Origin: Gremmenia infestans
Lineage: Eukaryota > Ascomycota > Leotiomycetes > Helotiales > Hamatocanthoscyphaceae
Assembly (NCBI GenBank): GCA_032629725.1
Contig: JAFEVB010000004.1
Span: 868,001 to 932,000 of the forward strand
Reading direction: 5' to 3'
Length of the DNA stretch: 64,000 nucleotides
The position numbers and the translations under genes were made by a program. A model generated the notes under the pieces. The model did not search any database. It saw only the letters and a list, made by a program, of their open reading frames with translations, and was not told the origin of the DNA. Positions 35,101 through 45,989 of this stretch are shown here, piece after piece; positions within the stretch are counted from its first letter, which is position 1; each line of letters begins with the position of its first letter.

Positions 35101-35663
35101 TCCTCGTCATCAAATCTTGCCAGGAGAAGCCATATGCCGTAGGTTCTACTCGCAGTGCAACAGCAGTTAATAACACCTGCCGGGGTGAAGACATTGTCTC
35201 GACTCAACGCCGGTTCATATCCACAACCAACGCAAGTCCTAGCACTGCACTTCCAGCAGGAAACTTCTGCAATCTGGCGCTTGGGAGGAATACATTGACT
35301 GTCTCCAAGCCAGGTCTCGATATGGGAGTTGGCGTCATCGACCCGGAGTGGCGTGGTGCACCGATGACACTTGAGGTTGAGTCGAGCGTAGAAGGTGCGT
35401 ATCATCACTAGATCGGCATTGTGGCCGAGTTCCTTTTCTCTGATGGTCATGGTGTTCTTTGCCGCCGGCATAGGTGCATTCTGCTTATTGTCCATGGTCG
35501 TTGTATTGTCCTTGTCCCCGTCCTCGTTCTGGACCTCGTCCTGGGGGTCCGACGATTTGTTGGATCGTAGAGACCGGATCCGTTTGTTTATGGACTTCAA
35601 CATTGGGAGGAAGTTGGAATCGAAGCGCTGATGTGGCGAAGTGGCAGTATTAATATTGTCCAA
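32139..35663 (-). CDS. Large E2 ubiquitin-conjugating enzyme (BIRC6/UBE2O-type UBC) with N-terminal Cys cluster
   Basis: Exons (minus): 34913-35663, 34245-34864, 33895-34148, 33720-33838, 33627-33668, 33466-33519, 33276-33389, 32915-33203, 32344-32695 and 32139-32291; 2748 nt, 915 aa, all GT-AG. The first intron (34865-34912) has the least certain acceptor. Residues about 99-169 hold a Cys cluster (C99-x2-C102, then CWKC, CVGCG and CCC) that could bind zinc. The UBC fold starts near residue 465 (RVTFTDEVL). It has YAGGLFIFDLFL, YPISPPQMRF, FNPNLHMGGAVCLSLLNTW with the active Cys at about 583, and WQPNKSTILSVLISVQAMIL plus FPWANEPG, the extended C-terminal half seen in BIRC6/UBE2O-like E2s. 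A tail with KRK and KKAKK clusters may be nuclear. It transfers ubiquitin from an E1 to substrates; the substrate is unknown. Confidence 0.9.
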
Positions 35664-35872
35664 AGATGAGTGGGTGGCTTGGGTTGGGTTGGGTGAATTT
35701 GGCGATGAAAGTTCTTAGGCGCTCGGCTAAGGAAGAGCGAAGGAACGAGTCGACAAGGAGAGTTGGCAGGAACGTTCTGGCGGTTACCGCGAAGGCAACC
35801 TTGGATTTTTTTTTGATGCGTCAAGCGGCGCCGACATCAAAATTTGACAATATTGGTTGCCGCCTAGTTCTG

Positions 35873-36370
35873 TCAAGGACGAGCGGGGTCTAGCAAGAAC
35901 ACTTCGTTTCGAGAGGGGGGAATCTGACGGACATTCAATACAACATCGAATAATTTGGATTGCAAAGAATCAGGAATAGCACTCTGCTCTTTATTCTCGG
36001 TCAATGCAATGAGGACTGCCTTGCAAATTTGACGTGCCTTCTCCTGGTGGATGGACCTTGCCAGTTCGTCAGAGCTTTCAAACCCTCTCGCTGGAAAGCC
36101 TGGAATATTCACCCAAGCCTTGGGAGTTTGGAGTCTGCTTTGCTTGTTTGATAATGTTCTTCGACCAAGTGGACGAGCTGGGACACAGCCGCGCCTTAGC
36201 AGACTTGCAACGCGGCCGAATGGAGAAGCAAGTAGAAGCCTCAGCCTTCTCAAAGGATTTACGGACAGCTTGGTGTCCAGAAGAATCAAGAATATAAAGA
36301 GAGGAAGGCTTTCAGAACATAGTGCCCTTGATAGAAAATCTTTCTCATGGTACAGCCCCGACTTCTCCAC
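35873..36370 (-). CDS. Doubtful hypothetical ORF
   Basis: A 165-codon minus-strand frame. The last 70 residues (ESSDELARSIHQEKARQI, ALTENKEQSAIPDSLQSKL) look like real protein, but the N-terminal third is Leu/Arg-rich and another minus frame is also open over 36085-36295, so the exon structure is unclear. It could be the 3' exon of a gene whose 5' part (up to about 36610) I cannot resolve, or a decayed gene. Confidence 0.25.
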   Translation of the reverse strand: MEKSGLYHEKDFLSRALCSESLPLFIFLILLDTKLSVNPLRRLRLLLASPFGRVASLLRRGCVPARPLGRRTLSNKQSRLQTPKAWVNIPGFPARGFESSDELARSIHQEKARQICKAVLIALTENKEQSAIPDSLQSKLFDVVLNVRQIPPSRNEVFLLDPARP

Positions 36371-36610
36371 AAAGGTTTGTGGTTCGAAGATCCCTGGGCT
36401 ACGAAAGAAAGACCAAGCATCAAAAGAAAGTTGACCTCAGATGTTCTGATCATAGATCTCTGCCCTAGATTTACAAGACAAGATGACAATGCCATGCCAG
36501 GAAGAAAAGTATTCTTCCAAGCAGCTAATAAGGGTATCTGCAGCAAGCCAGAATCGCAAATGGTTGGAAAGTTCACGCTTGCTCAGTCAACTCATGGGGA
36601 ATTAATTTGA

Positions 36611-37900
36611 ACTCGAATGACGGCGAGGGCTGAAATTCGGAGCTTTTCACAGTACGAAAACCCTTTCAAATACGTACATTTCATGCCGTTTGTACTTCAC
36701 GTCTCACTTGCCGGCCACATGTCGTAGCTGAGCTGCAAGGCTGCGGGTTTGAACTTGTCATCGGGCGTTGGCCACACCATCAGCCGGGTTTTGATTGTAT
36801 AGGTTCGTGCATTACACATGCAGTGTTGGAAAGCCCTGAGGGAAGAAGGAAGAATATCGTGATGAAAGGCAAAGAGTGAGGTGTGAACGTTTGAGATGCG
36901 TTGTGACCGGGCGTCACCCGCGTCTAGGCTCTTGGCCGCCCAAGTGTTGGACAGGCTCCCCAGACACCCCACGTGATTATAGTCACCCGTGTTCGTTCGT
37001 ACTCGCACTGAGGCTTGGGTCTTTTCCGTTGTATTCCATGCAATCCTGCTTGAATTTTCTATCTAACACGAAGCAAATCAACTCCAACCCGACAAAAAGA
37101 AAAGCAAACCTCAAGAGTTGTTGCTTTACAAATCGCATCCAGAACCAACCTCGCCATATGGCTTGCTTTTCTTCTGAATCTGTGATGTTCCCCGCAAATA
37201 TGTGCAGGCAACCGTTTGTGTATTTGGGATAATTTGAGCTTCCTGTTACTATTTCACAACTTCCAAATCGAGGACCGCCGATTTAGTGGATGCTTCTTGA
37301 GCTCGTTCTAATGAAAGAAGGGCAGCATTCGTCAAAGTTCTCGTCGAGTCTACAAAATTACTTATAACTTCTTTGCCAATAGCGAGAAGAAAATTCATCA
37401 CTAGCAATTCGTTTCCCTGCAGAACCAAATTCAGATATTTCCAGGCAAGATGCTTCTCTTCATTGCGCTAGTTTTGTCAAAACTTCTGCGAGAACGACAG
37501 CATATGCTGTAATGTTCACTCCCGATGCGGCAACGCTATGATCATAAAAAGTAAGTCTCAACACACATCTCAAAACCCCGTATACTAACTCGCAAAACGA
37601 AGATTAATGCGCACATGATATTGCCGCCTGTAGTTTCGGCGATTTTATTACATCTGGCCAGGCCTTGAACTAATTGCTGATAATTGCGTCTTTTATGAAT
37701 TTCTCAGGGGATAAGTGCGAGAATCGCATATGGACATTTGCAGAGTGTGTGCTCGATACGGAGTAGCAAGTAAACTATGCGATCGACATTTGAAGGGAAA
37801 CGTCTACCTACCGGCTTCCACAGAGGTGATCTTACGAAGAGTTCGAACATCGACGTCAAGTGGAGGAAGTACTAAGCTGTGAGAACTTTCTAGTTGGAAA
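36611..37900. other. Gene-poor stretch
   Basis: Only short open frames (for example minus 36697-37008) without motifs, good codon pattern or splice links. I see no supported gene. Confidence 0.4.
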
Positions 37901-38142
37901 CATTATATAAAGGAGATTCAACGTGCATTTGGTCCAACCTCAAAATGGATACTGGAAAAACCCTACGGGTGGGAAATCAAGCCCGGTCCTGCAGGAACAG
38001 CAGCTGACAAGAAAACAATAGCAAATGTAATAGTCGAGAAAGATCAGGCTGGTGAGTGCATCCCCGGAACTCGAAAACTTCAGACCAATTAAGACTAATT
38101 GCATCGATATATAACAGCAGAGGGAATTTTGACGCAGGTAGG
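37880..38142 (+). pseudogene. Exon remnants of an unidentified gene
   Basis: An open stretch after an acceptor-like TTTCTAG (about 37893) reads WKHYIKEIQRAFGPTSKW, then EKPYGWEIKPGPAGTAADKK and IANVIVEKDQA. It then meets a GTGAGT donor (about 38051), an intron-like segment with ACTAAT, and an acceptor AACAG followed by AEGILTQ and a GTAGG donor. No start codon or flanking exons were found. It looks like the inside of a decayed gene. Family not recognised. Confidence 0.3.
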
Positions 38143-38759
38143 AAAATGTCCCACTTTATAAATTCAGAAGGCTAACTGAACATATGCACTCTGTGTTGGT
38201 CGTAGATCACGTGATCTTGTCACGTGGTCTACTCACAGAGGACTCTTACTCTCTATAGCTATGTGAATTACTATATGTGGTTAGTAGTCATATCTATGAC
38301 TCACACTTGTATATTAGGAAGCTCAACTCCCTTATGGAACCTTCATAGACAATGAACATTATTGAGCACCTTCCTAGAGATCAACTCTTTGTGCGATCGA
38401 TGTTTTCAGCGGAACATGGAACCTCGGCTGTTTGATATGCCTAGATATCATAATCGAAGCCTAAGCAACCGACACAGCATGGTGTCCAGCCACGCAAGAA
38501 GCTTTTCTCGTTGACAAATTATTGTTCTTAACGCTGATTGATACCTTACAGAGTCTGTACACAGGAGACACCTACTTCATATCAAATCCGGTCGGTATGT
38601 TGTGAACATTGCGTATATTCCGCGACCAATTGCGGACCTGACGCTACTTGCACCATTCGATCAGCTACACAGGTATCAAAGAAGAGCCAACTCTTGAAAC
38701 TCGGGGGCGCAGTTCCGCAATTCCATGGACGTGTTATCGTCGAGGTATCTACCGAAGTA
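38143..38759. other. Non-coding stretch with CACGTG pairs
   Basis: ATCACGTGAT and TCACGTGG lie 3 bp apart at about 38206-38227, after TGTTGG. This may be a worn solo LTR, but no end or target duplication could be fixed. No gene seen. Confidence 0.3.
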
Positions 38760-38855
38760 CTTCGTCCTACGGAGTAGGCGTAATCCGTAAACCCTCCAAC
38801 AGGGGGGATTGTACCAGGGGTGGTTTTCTATACTGTAGCAGCTCCTAGGACGAAG
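38760..38855. mobile_element. MITE-like element, 96 bp, TA-flanked
   Basis: Terminal inverted repeats CTTCGTCCTA (38760) and TAGGACGAAG (ending 38855), flanked on each side by TA. The ends match those of the element at 39074-39209. No coding capacity. A non-autonomous Tc1/mariner-type element is inferred. Confidence 0.65.
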
Positions 38856-39073
38856 TAATTTATACTTCAGTGTGACAAGCATGTCCTTGCTCATATGCTT
38901 ATAACTTCCACCGGGGAAATTCCCGTCGAAAATGCACCTGCATGTACGCGTAAGATGCTAGAGATGATCTATCTCGACATCCACTTCATTCTCAAGCATT
39001 GAGATGGACATGGAGCTACTCCTTACCCCTTTTATTGCTCGGGATTTTACGATTTTATACGATAGCGAAAGTA

Positions 39074-39209
39074 CATCGTCCCAGGCGTATCTATTATGCC
39101 AAGAATTCTATAGCAGGGGGGTAAAGAACAGTGGTACCTCCGTAAACGCACCAAAGCAAGGCCCCCTTGCCCTGGTCTTCTTGGCAGTATAGATACGCCT
39201 GGGACGAAG
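39074..39209. mobile_element. MITE-like element, 136 bp, 32-bp inverted repeats, TA-flanked
   Basis: The left arm (39074-39105, starting CATCGTCCCAGGCGTATCTA) and right arm (39178-39209) are inverted copies with 3 mismatches in 32. TA lies on both sides (39072-39073, 39210-39211). The internal part is about 70 bp and non-coding. Confidence 0.75.
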
Positions 39210-40760
39210 TACAGTAGCAGCACATTACTGTAGCAAAGCAGAAAAACGGAATTTCCCAGGCGATGGATGAGATATTTCCAAGTTGGGAAAGATAAGATTA
39301 TAGGGAAATTTCCGAGGCAGTGGGAAGCGGACCACAAATATGATGTACCGGTATTCCACGAAATACGAATAAGCGTGCGGATATCCCGCTTTCCGTACCG
39401 TACCTGAAACGTGGCAGGGTCCGTCTGTGCTCAAGATACTACGTGACGAGATTAGCGACCTAAGAGCCTGTGATGCGGATTAAGTTCGGGATGAGACAAC
39501 CGGCATCTGGGTTGCTGTTCCTCCAAAAGTGGACGAGAAGACTTCGGGAATTTCCAATTTTCTTCCTCCAAGAGTGGACGGAAAGCCTTTGAAGATTTGC
39601 AGGTACCTCCGTAGATCTTTGATCTCCAAGATGAATACAGGGACTCAAGCCTGTTTTGATCCAAGCTAGCAAAGTTTAAATTTATGTAAAAAGAGATGGT
39701 TTGGAGGATTGAAAAGGGGGACAAGTTATGGAGGAGTGAGGAAGGATATCAAGCTTACTGATATCTTACGTGTCCTCCCTAGTGTTCCAAGAATTACACA
39801 GCGGTAAGCACCAAAACACGCACATTTGAGCATCCCACGTTGTCTACGATCCGTCGGATGTTCACTGGCCTAACTCCGTCATCTTTCGGAGCTGGTAAGG
39901 CGGGGTACATTACCTACTCAAGCTACCCCTCTATGGTGGAGTTATTGAGGCATCACTCCGTACCACGAAGACTTCTTCATAGCAGAGCCAAAAGCTTGTG
40001 ATTGCTTTGAAAGCATCCTTGTACCATACGAGGTTGTGAGAAATAGCTTCTTTAGCCGATAAAACAGCCTAATGTTTCTTGTGATACAGTTACAAGGAGC
40101 GATAGGTTCTGGCAACAACGACGTGTATTCGGTGAAATCAATTGTCGTCTACTTCTGCCAGTAACAACGCGGCTGATGCGCCGTGGTGTTGTCGCTGTGA
40201 CATACCTCCAATCGCTCGCAGATGCGGTCACACCATCAAACCGGCCTCGTGTTATCAAAAGCAAAACGCATTACGGAGTAATAAAAAGCAAAAATTGCTG
40301 ACCGGGCCTGGATATCCGCGAGCAGGGAGGCATCTCTCGTTTATTCAGATGATCAGAAGTTTGGGCCTTCAGAAGATCAGAAATTGACATGAACTATGAT
40401 GTTCAGGTCTCTTTTTCATGATCAATAATTGAAGCTCTCTGGGGAGATGCAAAATCTACCATTCCAGAGTTTCAGGAAACACTTGCACTTGCACCTCTGG
40501 AGCGGGCCGACGGTTGTTCGGTGTCCGCTAGCCTGCCCTTTGACCATGCGCCATTTTTGTATTTGGCTGACAGCGGAGAGCGTTTGCTTCAGCTGCCCCT
40601 CTGCACATGCATGCCATCCAAAAAAATACATATGCTATTCGCTGATTCTGGCACAAGAACCCTGAAATCATGCTTCGCCAACTCCAATCAGCATAGAGAT
40701 CGACTCTTGGCTTGACTCGGCCTGCAACAACTCGAGAAGTATCACGCTTTAGCCAAAATT
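39210..40760. other. Gene-poor stretch with a 45-bp spaced direct repeat
   Basis: Two imperfect copies of CCTCCAARAGTGGACGRRAA occur near 39520 and 39565. No gene is supported; short open frames on both strands lack motifs. Confidence 0.4.
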
Positions 40761-41224
40761 GGTTCTCGTCATATCCATGTCCTTTCCAACCAAGACCCCT
40801 GGGCCTGCAGGTTGTTTCTGGCCCGCATTTCTGCGCGCTCTAATAAGTCGGCCAAGGAGTGATGATGGGACAACGCATCGTGTCTCACCCGTGCGTCCAG
40901 CTACACAATCCAGCATAAGTTGGCCCACTCCCCACTCCGACCTTCGAAAACAATCCCCATCCTTTCAAAATTTCCTCCTCTCACCTCTAACCTCTATGCA
41001 CCAATTTCGCAACATTGCAGAACCTCTGCCATCATACTTGCTTGCAAACATTCACGGGATCTTGAACTTACGACTATAAACAACAACTGCTGCTCTGTTC
41101 TGCTCTTTACTTCAGCCGCTGGCTCAAGTAACCTCGACACCAACAACAACCAACCACCAACCACTATTCGAACCAGAGGAAGAACTGTCTGTTTCTTTTA
41201 TTTTCAGGACCCAGTACTTTTCCA

Positions 41225-41505
41225 ATGACTTGTGTCCAAACCCAATCCGTTGTGACTCTTCCCGTGGAAACCATGGCAGGATTCGACCCACAGAAGCGCA
41301 CCAGGACCAAGGCTGCCGCCAGGTATATTCTTTTTCCTTTGCTTAATTTGTTATTTTCATCGCGCCGAAACACTATGTTGTCAGAAAGATTGTTTTCGTT
41401 TTTCCCAGCAGCAACATCAGCAACCAACCCGCTGTCCTGGTCGAGGATTCCGCTTCTACCCCCTGGATTATCAACTCGCACCGTTCCCAGGCCCATATCA
41501 TGTGA
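41225..41505 (+). CDS. 64-residue spliced peptide, probable upstream ORF of the C2H2 gene
   Basis: ATG at 41225 follows a C/T-rich leader (about 40920-41220) typical of fungal 5' UTRs. Exon 41225-41322, intron 41323-41408 (GTATAT...TTCCCAG) and exon 41409-41505 join in frame to give 64 aa containing VETMAGFDPQKRTRTKAA and NQPAVLVEDSASTPWIINS. No known domain. A strong donor (GGTAAGT at about 41570) follows, so it may be the first part of the downstream transcript rather than a separate gene. Confidence 0.4.
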
Positions 41506-42579
41506 TCTCATATCGTGACTGGCTTCCATCGGAAGGCTCTAGCGAAATGTATGGCCTTCACTTCGCGCGGTAAGTATCGCCCGGCCCAACCAGTGGAACA
41601 CGGATTCCGGATGCTTCCAGCAGTCTCCATGAGCCGTGAAGGTGTTTGTATCTTGACCAATCATCCGGGACATCGTGTGTAGCTTCCAAGGATGTGACAG
41701 CTCCATGCTCCATCACGTGGTTATATTCCTCATGGTTCGAGATGTTGGTCCGCAGCCCCCCCTGCCGGCGCATCACACGTCGCTATCACGAAGGACCTCG
41801 AGCCTCTTGACCAACCTTGTCCTTACAAGGTCGGTCTACGTTGAAGAATCATGTTATAATGACTTGAATCTTCACCAACCTTGTTCAGGTTGTCTGCAAC
41901 CGCAGCTGGAATTGTTCTTTCAACTACCTCAGGAGTATGATCCAATATCACGTAGGATCATGATTTCATAGCCGTGGACTTTACCGTAGGACAATGGACC
42001 CTTAATTACCCCTGCTGCTTCCAACCTGTTCGAAGTTGTCCTGTCGCCCGTCGACCTGGAAGAAGTGACCGTCGCCAACCGGCGACAGAGGGTCCTGTTG
42101 GCACATTTATGCCTCTGAGTACGTACACCTGCTCAACGCCGACTCCAGAGTCTGGCATGCTACCCTTTTCGCGACCGACCATGCACTAACCAGTTGCTTC
42201 TTACGCCTTGTTTGTAGAGAATCCTAAATCCAGTGAACCATGATTGGACCTTTCACTCCAGGAGTCATGGACCGAAGGAGAGGACACTGCCACTGTGGAT
42301 ACTCCGACACCCCTCAACCTACTGCCTTCCCATTGTTAATATCTCCACTGTCCGTCCGGCATATCCTGCGGGCTCTAATCCTGGATTCTGGCTTCAGCAT
42401 CAATTTGCTTATTGTTGGTCTGTACCTATAACAACCCCGAGTCAGAGTGATGTGTATAACTGACCCATTTAATCTTCAGATCGTTGCTTGTCCGAGATTG
42501 TGTTTTTTTCTCGTTATATCATGCAGTCAATTTGTGTTTTAAGTAGTGGTAGCACAGCACACTAACAGAGATGGTGTAG
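41506..42579 (+). other. Complex 5' region of the C2H2 gene
   Basis: Contains donor- and acceptor-like sites and a stretch at about 42333-42415 that reads STVRPAYPAGSNPGFWLQHQF, likely an upstream coding exon. A donor at about 42421 leaves two bases that would fit the frame of the exon starting at 42580. The true start codon could not be fixed. Confidence 0.4.
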
Positions 42580-44453
42580 CACTCTCAGTCTTGCAAATGG
42601 ATCCAATTTTACCAGTGGACTGCCGGACTTTTCTTTTCGTCAAACAGCACCTATCCAGGGTCAAAACAGCGGATCATACTGGAATGGTGAAGGCTCACAG
42701 TACTTGCACCATGATCCTTCAGCTCATGCCCACAATGGATTTGTTGATTCTTTCGATTCTTATGCTGCTCAGGAGAGCCAAAGCGGACCAAGAAATGCCG
42801 GGAGCTCAGTATTAGGATCCAGTCAAACCCAATGGAATGAGGGCCTTGCCTCGACGCAAATGGAGTCAAAAGACATGTCACGTCTTCCATCTCAAGATAT
42901 CAATGGAGTGCACTCACAAAGAGTCGCTTCATCATCTACAGGTAACATATATGATGAACCGTCCAGGATGTTTCCCAATGCCCAGGCGTCATTTCATATG
43001 TCCTCTGCCAGGTCAGATGCTACAACCAGGTCAATCAGCCCTGAGAATACTGCTTTGTGCACATCCGCCCAGCAGATGGATCTGCAGGATTTCGAATACC
43101 CATTCCTTGGAGATGATATAGTCGACGTTCACCCTATTGTCCATAGGGATTCCAATGCAAGTATGGAGCCGTATCCCTTGAATGTCTCGTTATCAGGACC
43201 ATCTTTCAATACCTTTGGGACAACAGGAGATGAACCATTCTCTTTCAACGTAGGATCAAACTCCATGGTTAGCCAAGGTCCAGTCTCGCGAGAGTCAGTG
43301 TACAATCCAAGTACAGTTGACTCTTCGATGCTGTGGGACAATACTAATGCAGAGTTCCTGGACTCTCAAAGATCGTCTCCCATTCTGCGTGAGGATACTT
43401 GGCCACACCAACCACTCATGACTTCGACAACGGGCAGCCCTTCAACATACTCGCCAAGTCTCGAAGCCCTATCCCCTAGGTACGTTCAGGATTACTCAGA
43501 TTTGATGGAACTGCCCCCTTACACGACCGACGACAGGGTAACGAGGAAGCCCATGGGTCCTCGTCAATCTAAAGTTGCGAGCGACTTGGCGGCAAACTCA
43601 AGACAGCAGCGCCTCCTAGGATCTGAGGCCTCTGATGACTCCTTTAGATTAGTTGGCCGTTCTGCTCTTGAAATTGACAATACTGCCCGGGATCATCCAT
43701 TGTACCACAATGTGTCCGCTAAATCCGATGGACTTTACCACTGCCCATGGGAGGGACAAGTCTCTTGCCAACACAAGCCCGAGAAGCTGAAGTGCAACTA
43801 CGAGTATGATCATTTCCTCCGCCTCGAATTCCCAAGCTAACCACTTCGTGTCTGCTAGTAAATTTGTGGACTCGCACCTTAAGCCATACCGCTGCAAGGT
43901 TGTTGCCTGTGAGACCCTTCATTTCTCCTCCACGGCTTGCCTGCTCCGCCACGAACGTGAAGCCCACGCCATGCATGGACACGGTGACAAGCCTTACCTT
44001 TGCACCCATGAAGGATGTGAGAGAGGTGTACCCGGAAATGGCTTTCCCCGCCACTGGAACCTTCGTGACCACATGAAGCGTGTACACAACGACGCGGGCC
44101 AAGCCAAGAGCAGTTCTCCCGGTCGTTCACCGCCACCTTCTGCGCCCAGCCGAGGCAAGAAGCGCAAGGCAGATGACAAACCGGATTCCCAGCCCACTGA
44201 GAAAGTCAGAAAGGGCGTTGCCACCCCACCAGTTGTTGTGCACCAGCCACAGAAGCCAAGCTTAACCGAGCAGTATGAGCGAGATCTACAGAAAGCCACA
44301 GCCATTCTTGAGCAACTTCGTGATCCCAGGGAAGCTGCCCGCAATATGAACTTGCTCCACAGCATGCATGACTGCATCAAGGTAATGGCTCAGACAAGCA
44401 AGCGCATTAATGATGCTCCATCCACTGGAATATTCACGCAACAGAGCGGCTGA
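42580..44453 (+). CDS. C2H2 zinc-finger transcription factor (5' end unresolved)
   Basis: Two exons are secure: about 42580-43803 and 43859-44453, with intron 43804-43858 (GTATGA...GCTAAC...TGCTAG). No ATG opens the first exon (first in-frame ATG near 42860), so an upstream exon is needed. The N-terminal 380 residues are Ser/Thr/Pro/Gln-rich and probably disordered activation sequence. Across the intron lies YHCPWEGQVSCQHKPEKLKC, then DKFVDSHLKPYRC. Two C2H2 fingers follow: C-x4-C with H-x4-H (CKVVAC, LLRHEREAH) and C-x4-C with H-x4-H (CTHEGC, LRDHMKRVH). A basic Pro/Ser linker with GKKRKADDK (likely nuclear signal) and a helical C-terminal end complete it. Sequence-specific DNA binding is expected; targets unknown. 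Confidence 0.85.
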
Positions 44454-44699
44454 ATGACCAATATATCTGATTTGAGACAAGGACTTTGTGAGTACAGAAG
44501 AGCAACATATATTGCCTATAACCCTACCCATGTCGGTCCTACTGCTAACGTCTGAATGTCATTTAAGAACTCATAAACATGGCCACTTCGATCCTAAGAC
44601 CCGTTAGACAAGCCAATGGAGAATAGTACAATTAGTACAGCGTTCCCAGTACGCACTGCTTCCACAACAGGAAATCGACAGTTCAAGTCATGAAACCAG

Positions 44700-44918
44700 T
44701 CATGCATATTTGCCATGGATACTGCCGTATGGATTGCTTGCTGCCCATGGAACTATAATGCCGGAGTGGACTAAAACCCATGCCAGGACAAAACCAAGGA
44801 TGAATGCCGTGAATATTAACCCGTATATCTTATACCGGGAGGCACCGGATTTGCTCGCTCCATGAGACCGTTGAGTGTGATTGAGGATGGAATGGGAGAG
44901 GTCGCTTAGTTGCTTCAT
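44700..44918 (-). CDS. Small single-pass membrane protein, hypothetical
   Basis: 72 aa, ATG in good context (CACAAATGAAG). Residues 30-52 form one hydrophobic segment (IYGLIFTAFILGFVLAWVLV) after a basic, Ser/His-rich N-terminal part, with a short polar tail. No introns. No family recognised. It lies convergent to the C2H2 gene, about 250 bp from its stop. Confidence 0.45.
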   Translation of the reverse strand: MKQLSDLSHSILNHTQRSHGASKSGASRYKIYGLIFTAFILGFVLAWVLVHSGIIVPWAASNPYGSIHGKYA

Positions 44919-45379
44919 TTGTGAGCATGCGTTGTGCTGCGTTGCATGTTGTTGTTAGATGTTGTCGTTTTCTGCGATAAAAATTGTTATTGCTTATTGC
45001 TATCGAGGAGAAGATGCAGATTCAAAAACAAGGCGTAAAAAAAAACAAAAGTTAATCGGGTTGAGTGATTTGAACAAGGTTGATGAGAATGTGGAGGCAC
45101 GGTGGTTTGAGGAATATATAGAATGTGAGCTTGTTTATTGTTGATTAGCTATCTTGCCAGTACCGACTTGTTCCCATACATATACGTGCCTTCGATTCTC
45201 TAAAGGACTCACCATCGTTGTGGTGGTCCTCGCAACAGGCAAGGGGAAGGGAGGAGTAAGCAGATACCTGCAATATAGCGTAGCATGAGCATTTAGATAA
45301 GAAGCACATTTTAAACATTTCTTGGTCCAACTTTGTTTCATTCTGGTTGTCTAGCCTGTCCATTCCTCTAAACCCCACT

Positions 45380-45886
45380 TCAGTCGCCTGCACTGTCATC
45401 TTCGCTACTTGTACCGCTGCTGCTGTTGTTGCCGCTGCCGCTGCCGCTACTATCACCTCCATTATCATCACTTGCCTCCATCACATTCTCATCTACAAGC
45501 GGAATCGATATTCCAACTGTTATCGTACCAGGGTTGCCAGCATTACCAGCATTACCAGCGTTGCCATCATTGCCATCATTGACTTGTTCTCCGCCATCTG
45601 CTTCTTCGCCATCTGCTTCTCCGCCGTCTCCTTCTTCTCCGTGTTCTGGTGCGGCATGTCCTGGTGCGCCATCTCCTGGTACGGGAGCGGCATACCTGCT
45701 TCGCTCTGTTCCCTGGCCCGTATTGTTGGAGATCATGATTTTAGGTTCTTCCCAGTCCCCACCCGAATCCTCATCAGATCCACCGTTGGGGTCCGCGCCC
45801 CCGCGAAGGGAGACTAAGGTGGATGTTGAGAAGATAGGCTGTGGGAGAGAGGGGTTAGCTAGGGTGGTTGGCGTTGTGATAGGCAT
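45380..45886 (-). CDS. Acidic low-complexity hypothetical protein
   Basis: 168 aa from an ATG in strong context (CTCACAATGCC). Residues 30-168 are dominated by Gly, Asp, Glu, Ser and Asn, with repeats such as GEEADGGEQ, GNAGNAGNAGNPG and GSGSGNNSSSG. No domain or transmembrane segment. The opposite strand is also open here because of the low complexity; the minus strand is preferred for its start context and acidic composition. Confidence 0.45.
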   Translation of the reverse strand: MPITTPTTLANPSLPQPIFSTSTLVSLRGGADPNGGSDEDSGGDWEEPKIMISNNTGQGTERSRYAAPVPGDGAPGHAAPEHGEEGDGGEADGEEADGGEQVNDGNDGNAGNAGNAGNPGTITVGISIPLVDENVMEASDDNGGDSSGSGSGNNSSSGTSSEDDSAGD

Positions 45887-45989
45887 TGTGAGCTTTCTTG
45901 TTTGCCGGTTGGTTGGATTTGTTGGATTTGGATTTGGATTTATTGGATTTGGATTTGGGAGTGCTTGTTTGATATTTGTGAGATGTCAT
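45855..45989 (-). CDS. 44-codon basic upstream ORF overlapping the acidic protein start
   Basis: ATG at 45989 opens a Lys/Ser-rich frame (SKSNKSKSKSNKSNQ) that passes over the ATG of the acidic protein in another frame and stops at 45855. It could lower translation of the main frame, or be chance. Confidence 0.3.
   Translation of the reverse strand: MTSHKYQTSTPKSKSNKSKSKSNKSNQPANKKAHNAYHNANHPS

Noticed and set aside
36051..36434. 127-aa plus frame
   Set aside because: No motif, and three overlapping frames are open here; none could be preferred with confidence.
38190..38365. Solo copia LTR beginning TGTTGGTCG
   Set aside because: The start looks right, but I could not find a matching end or a 5-bp target duplication.
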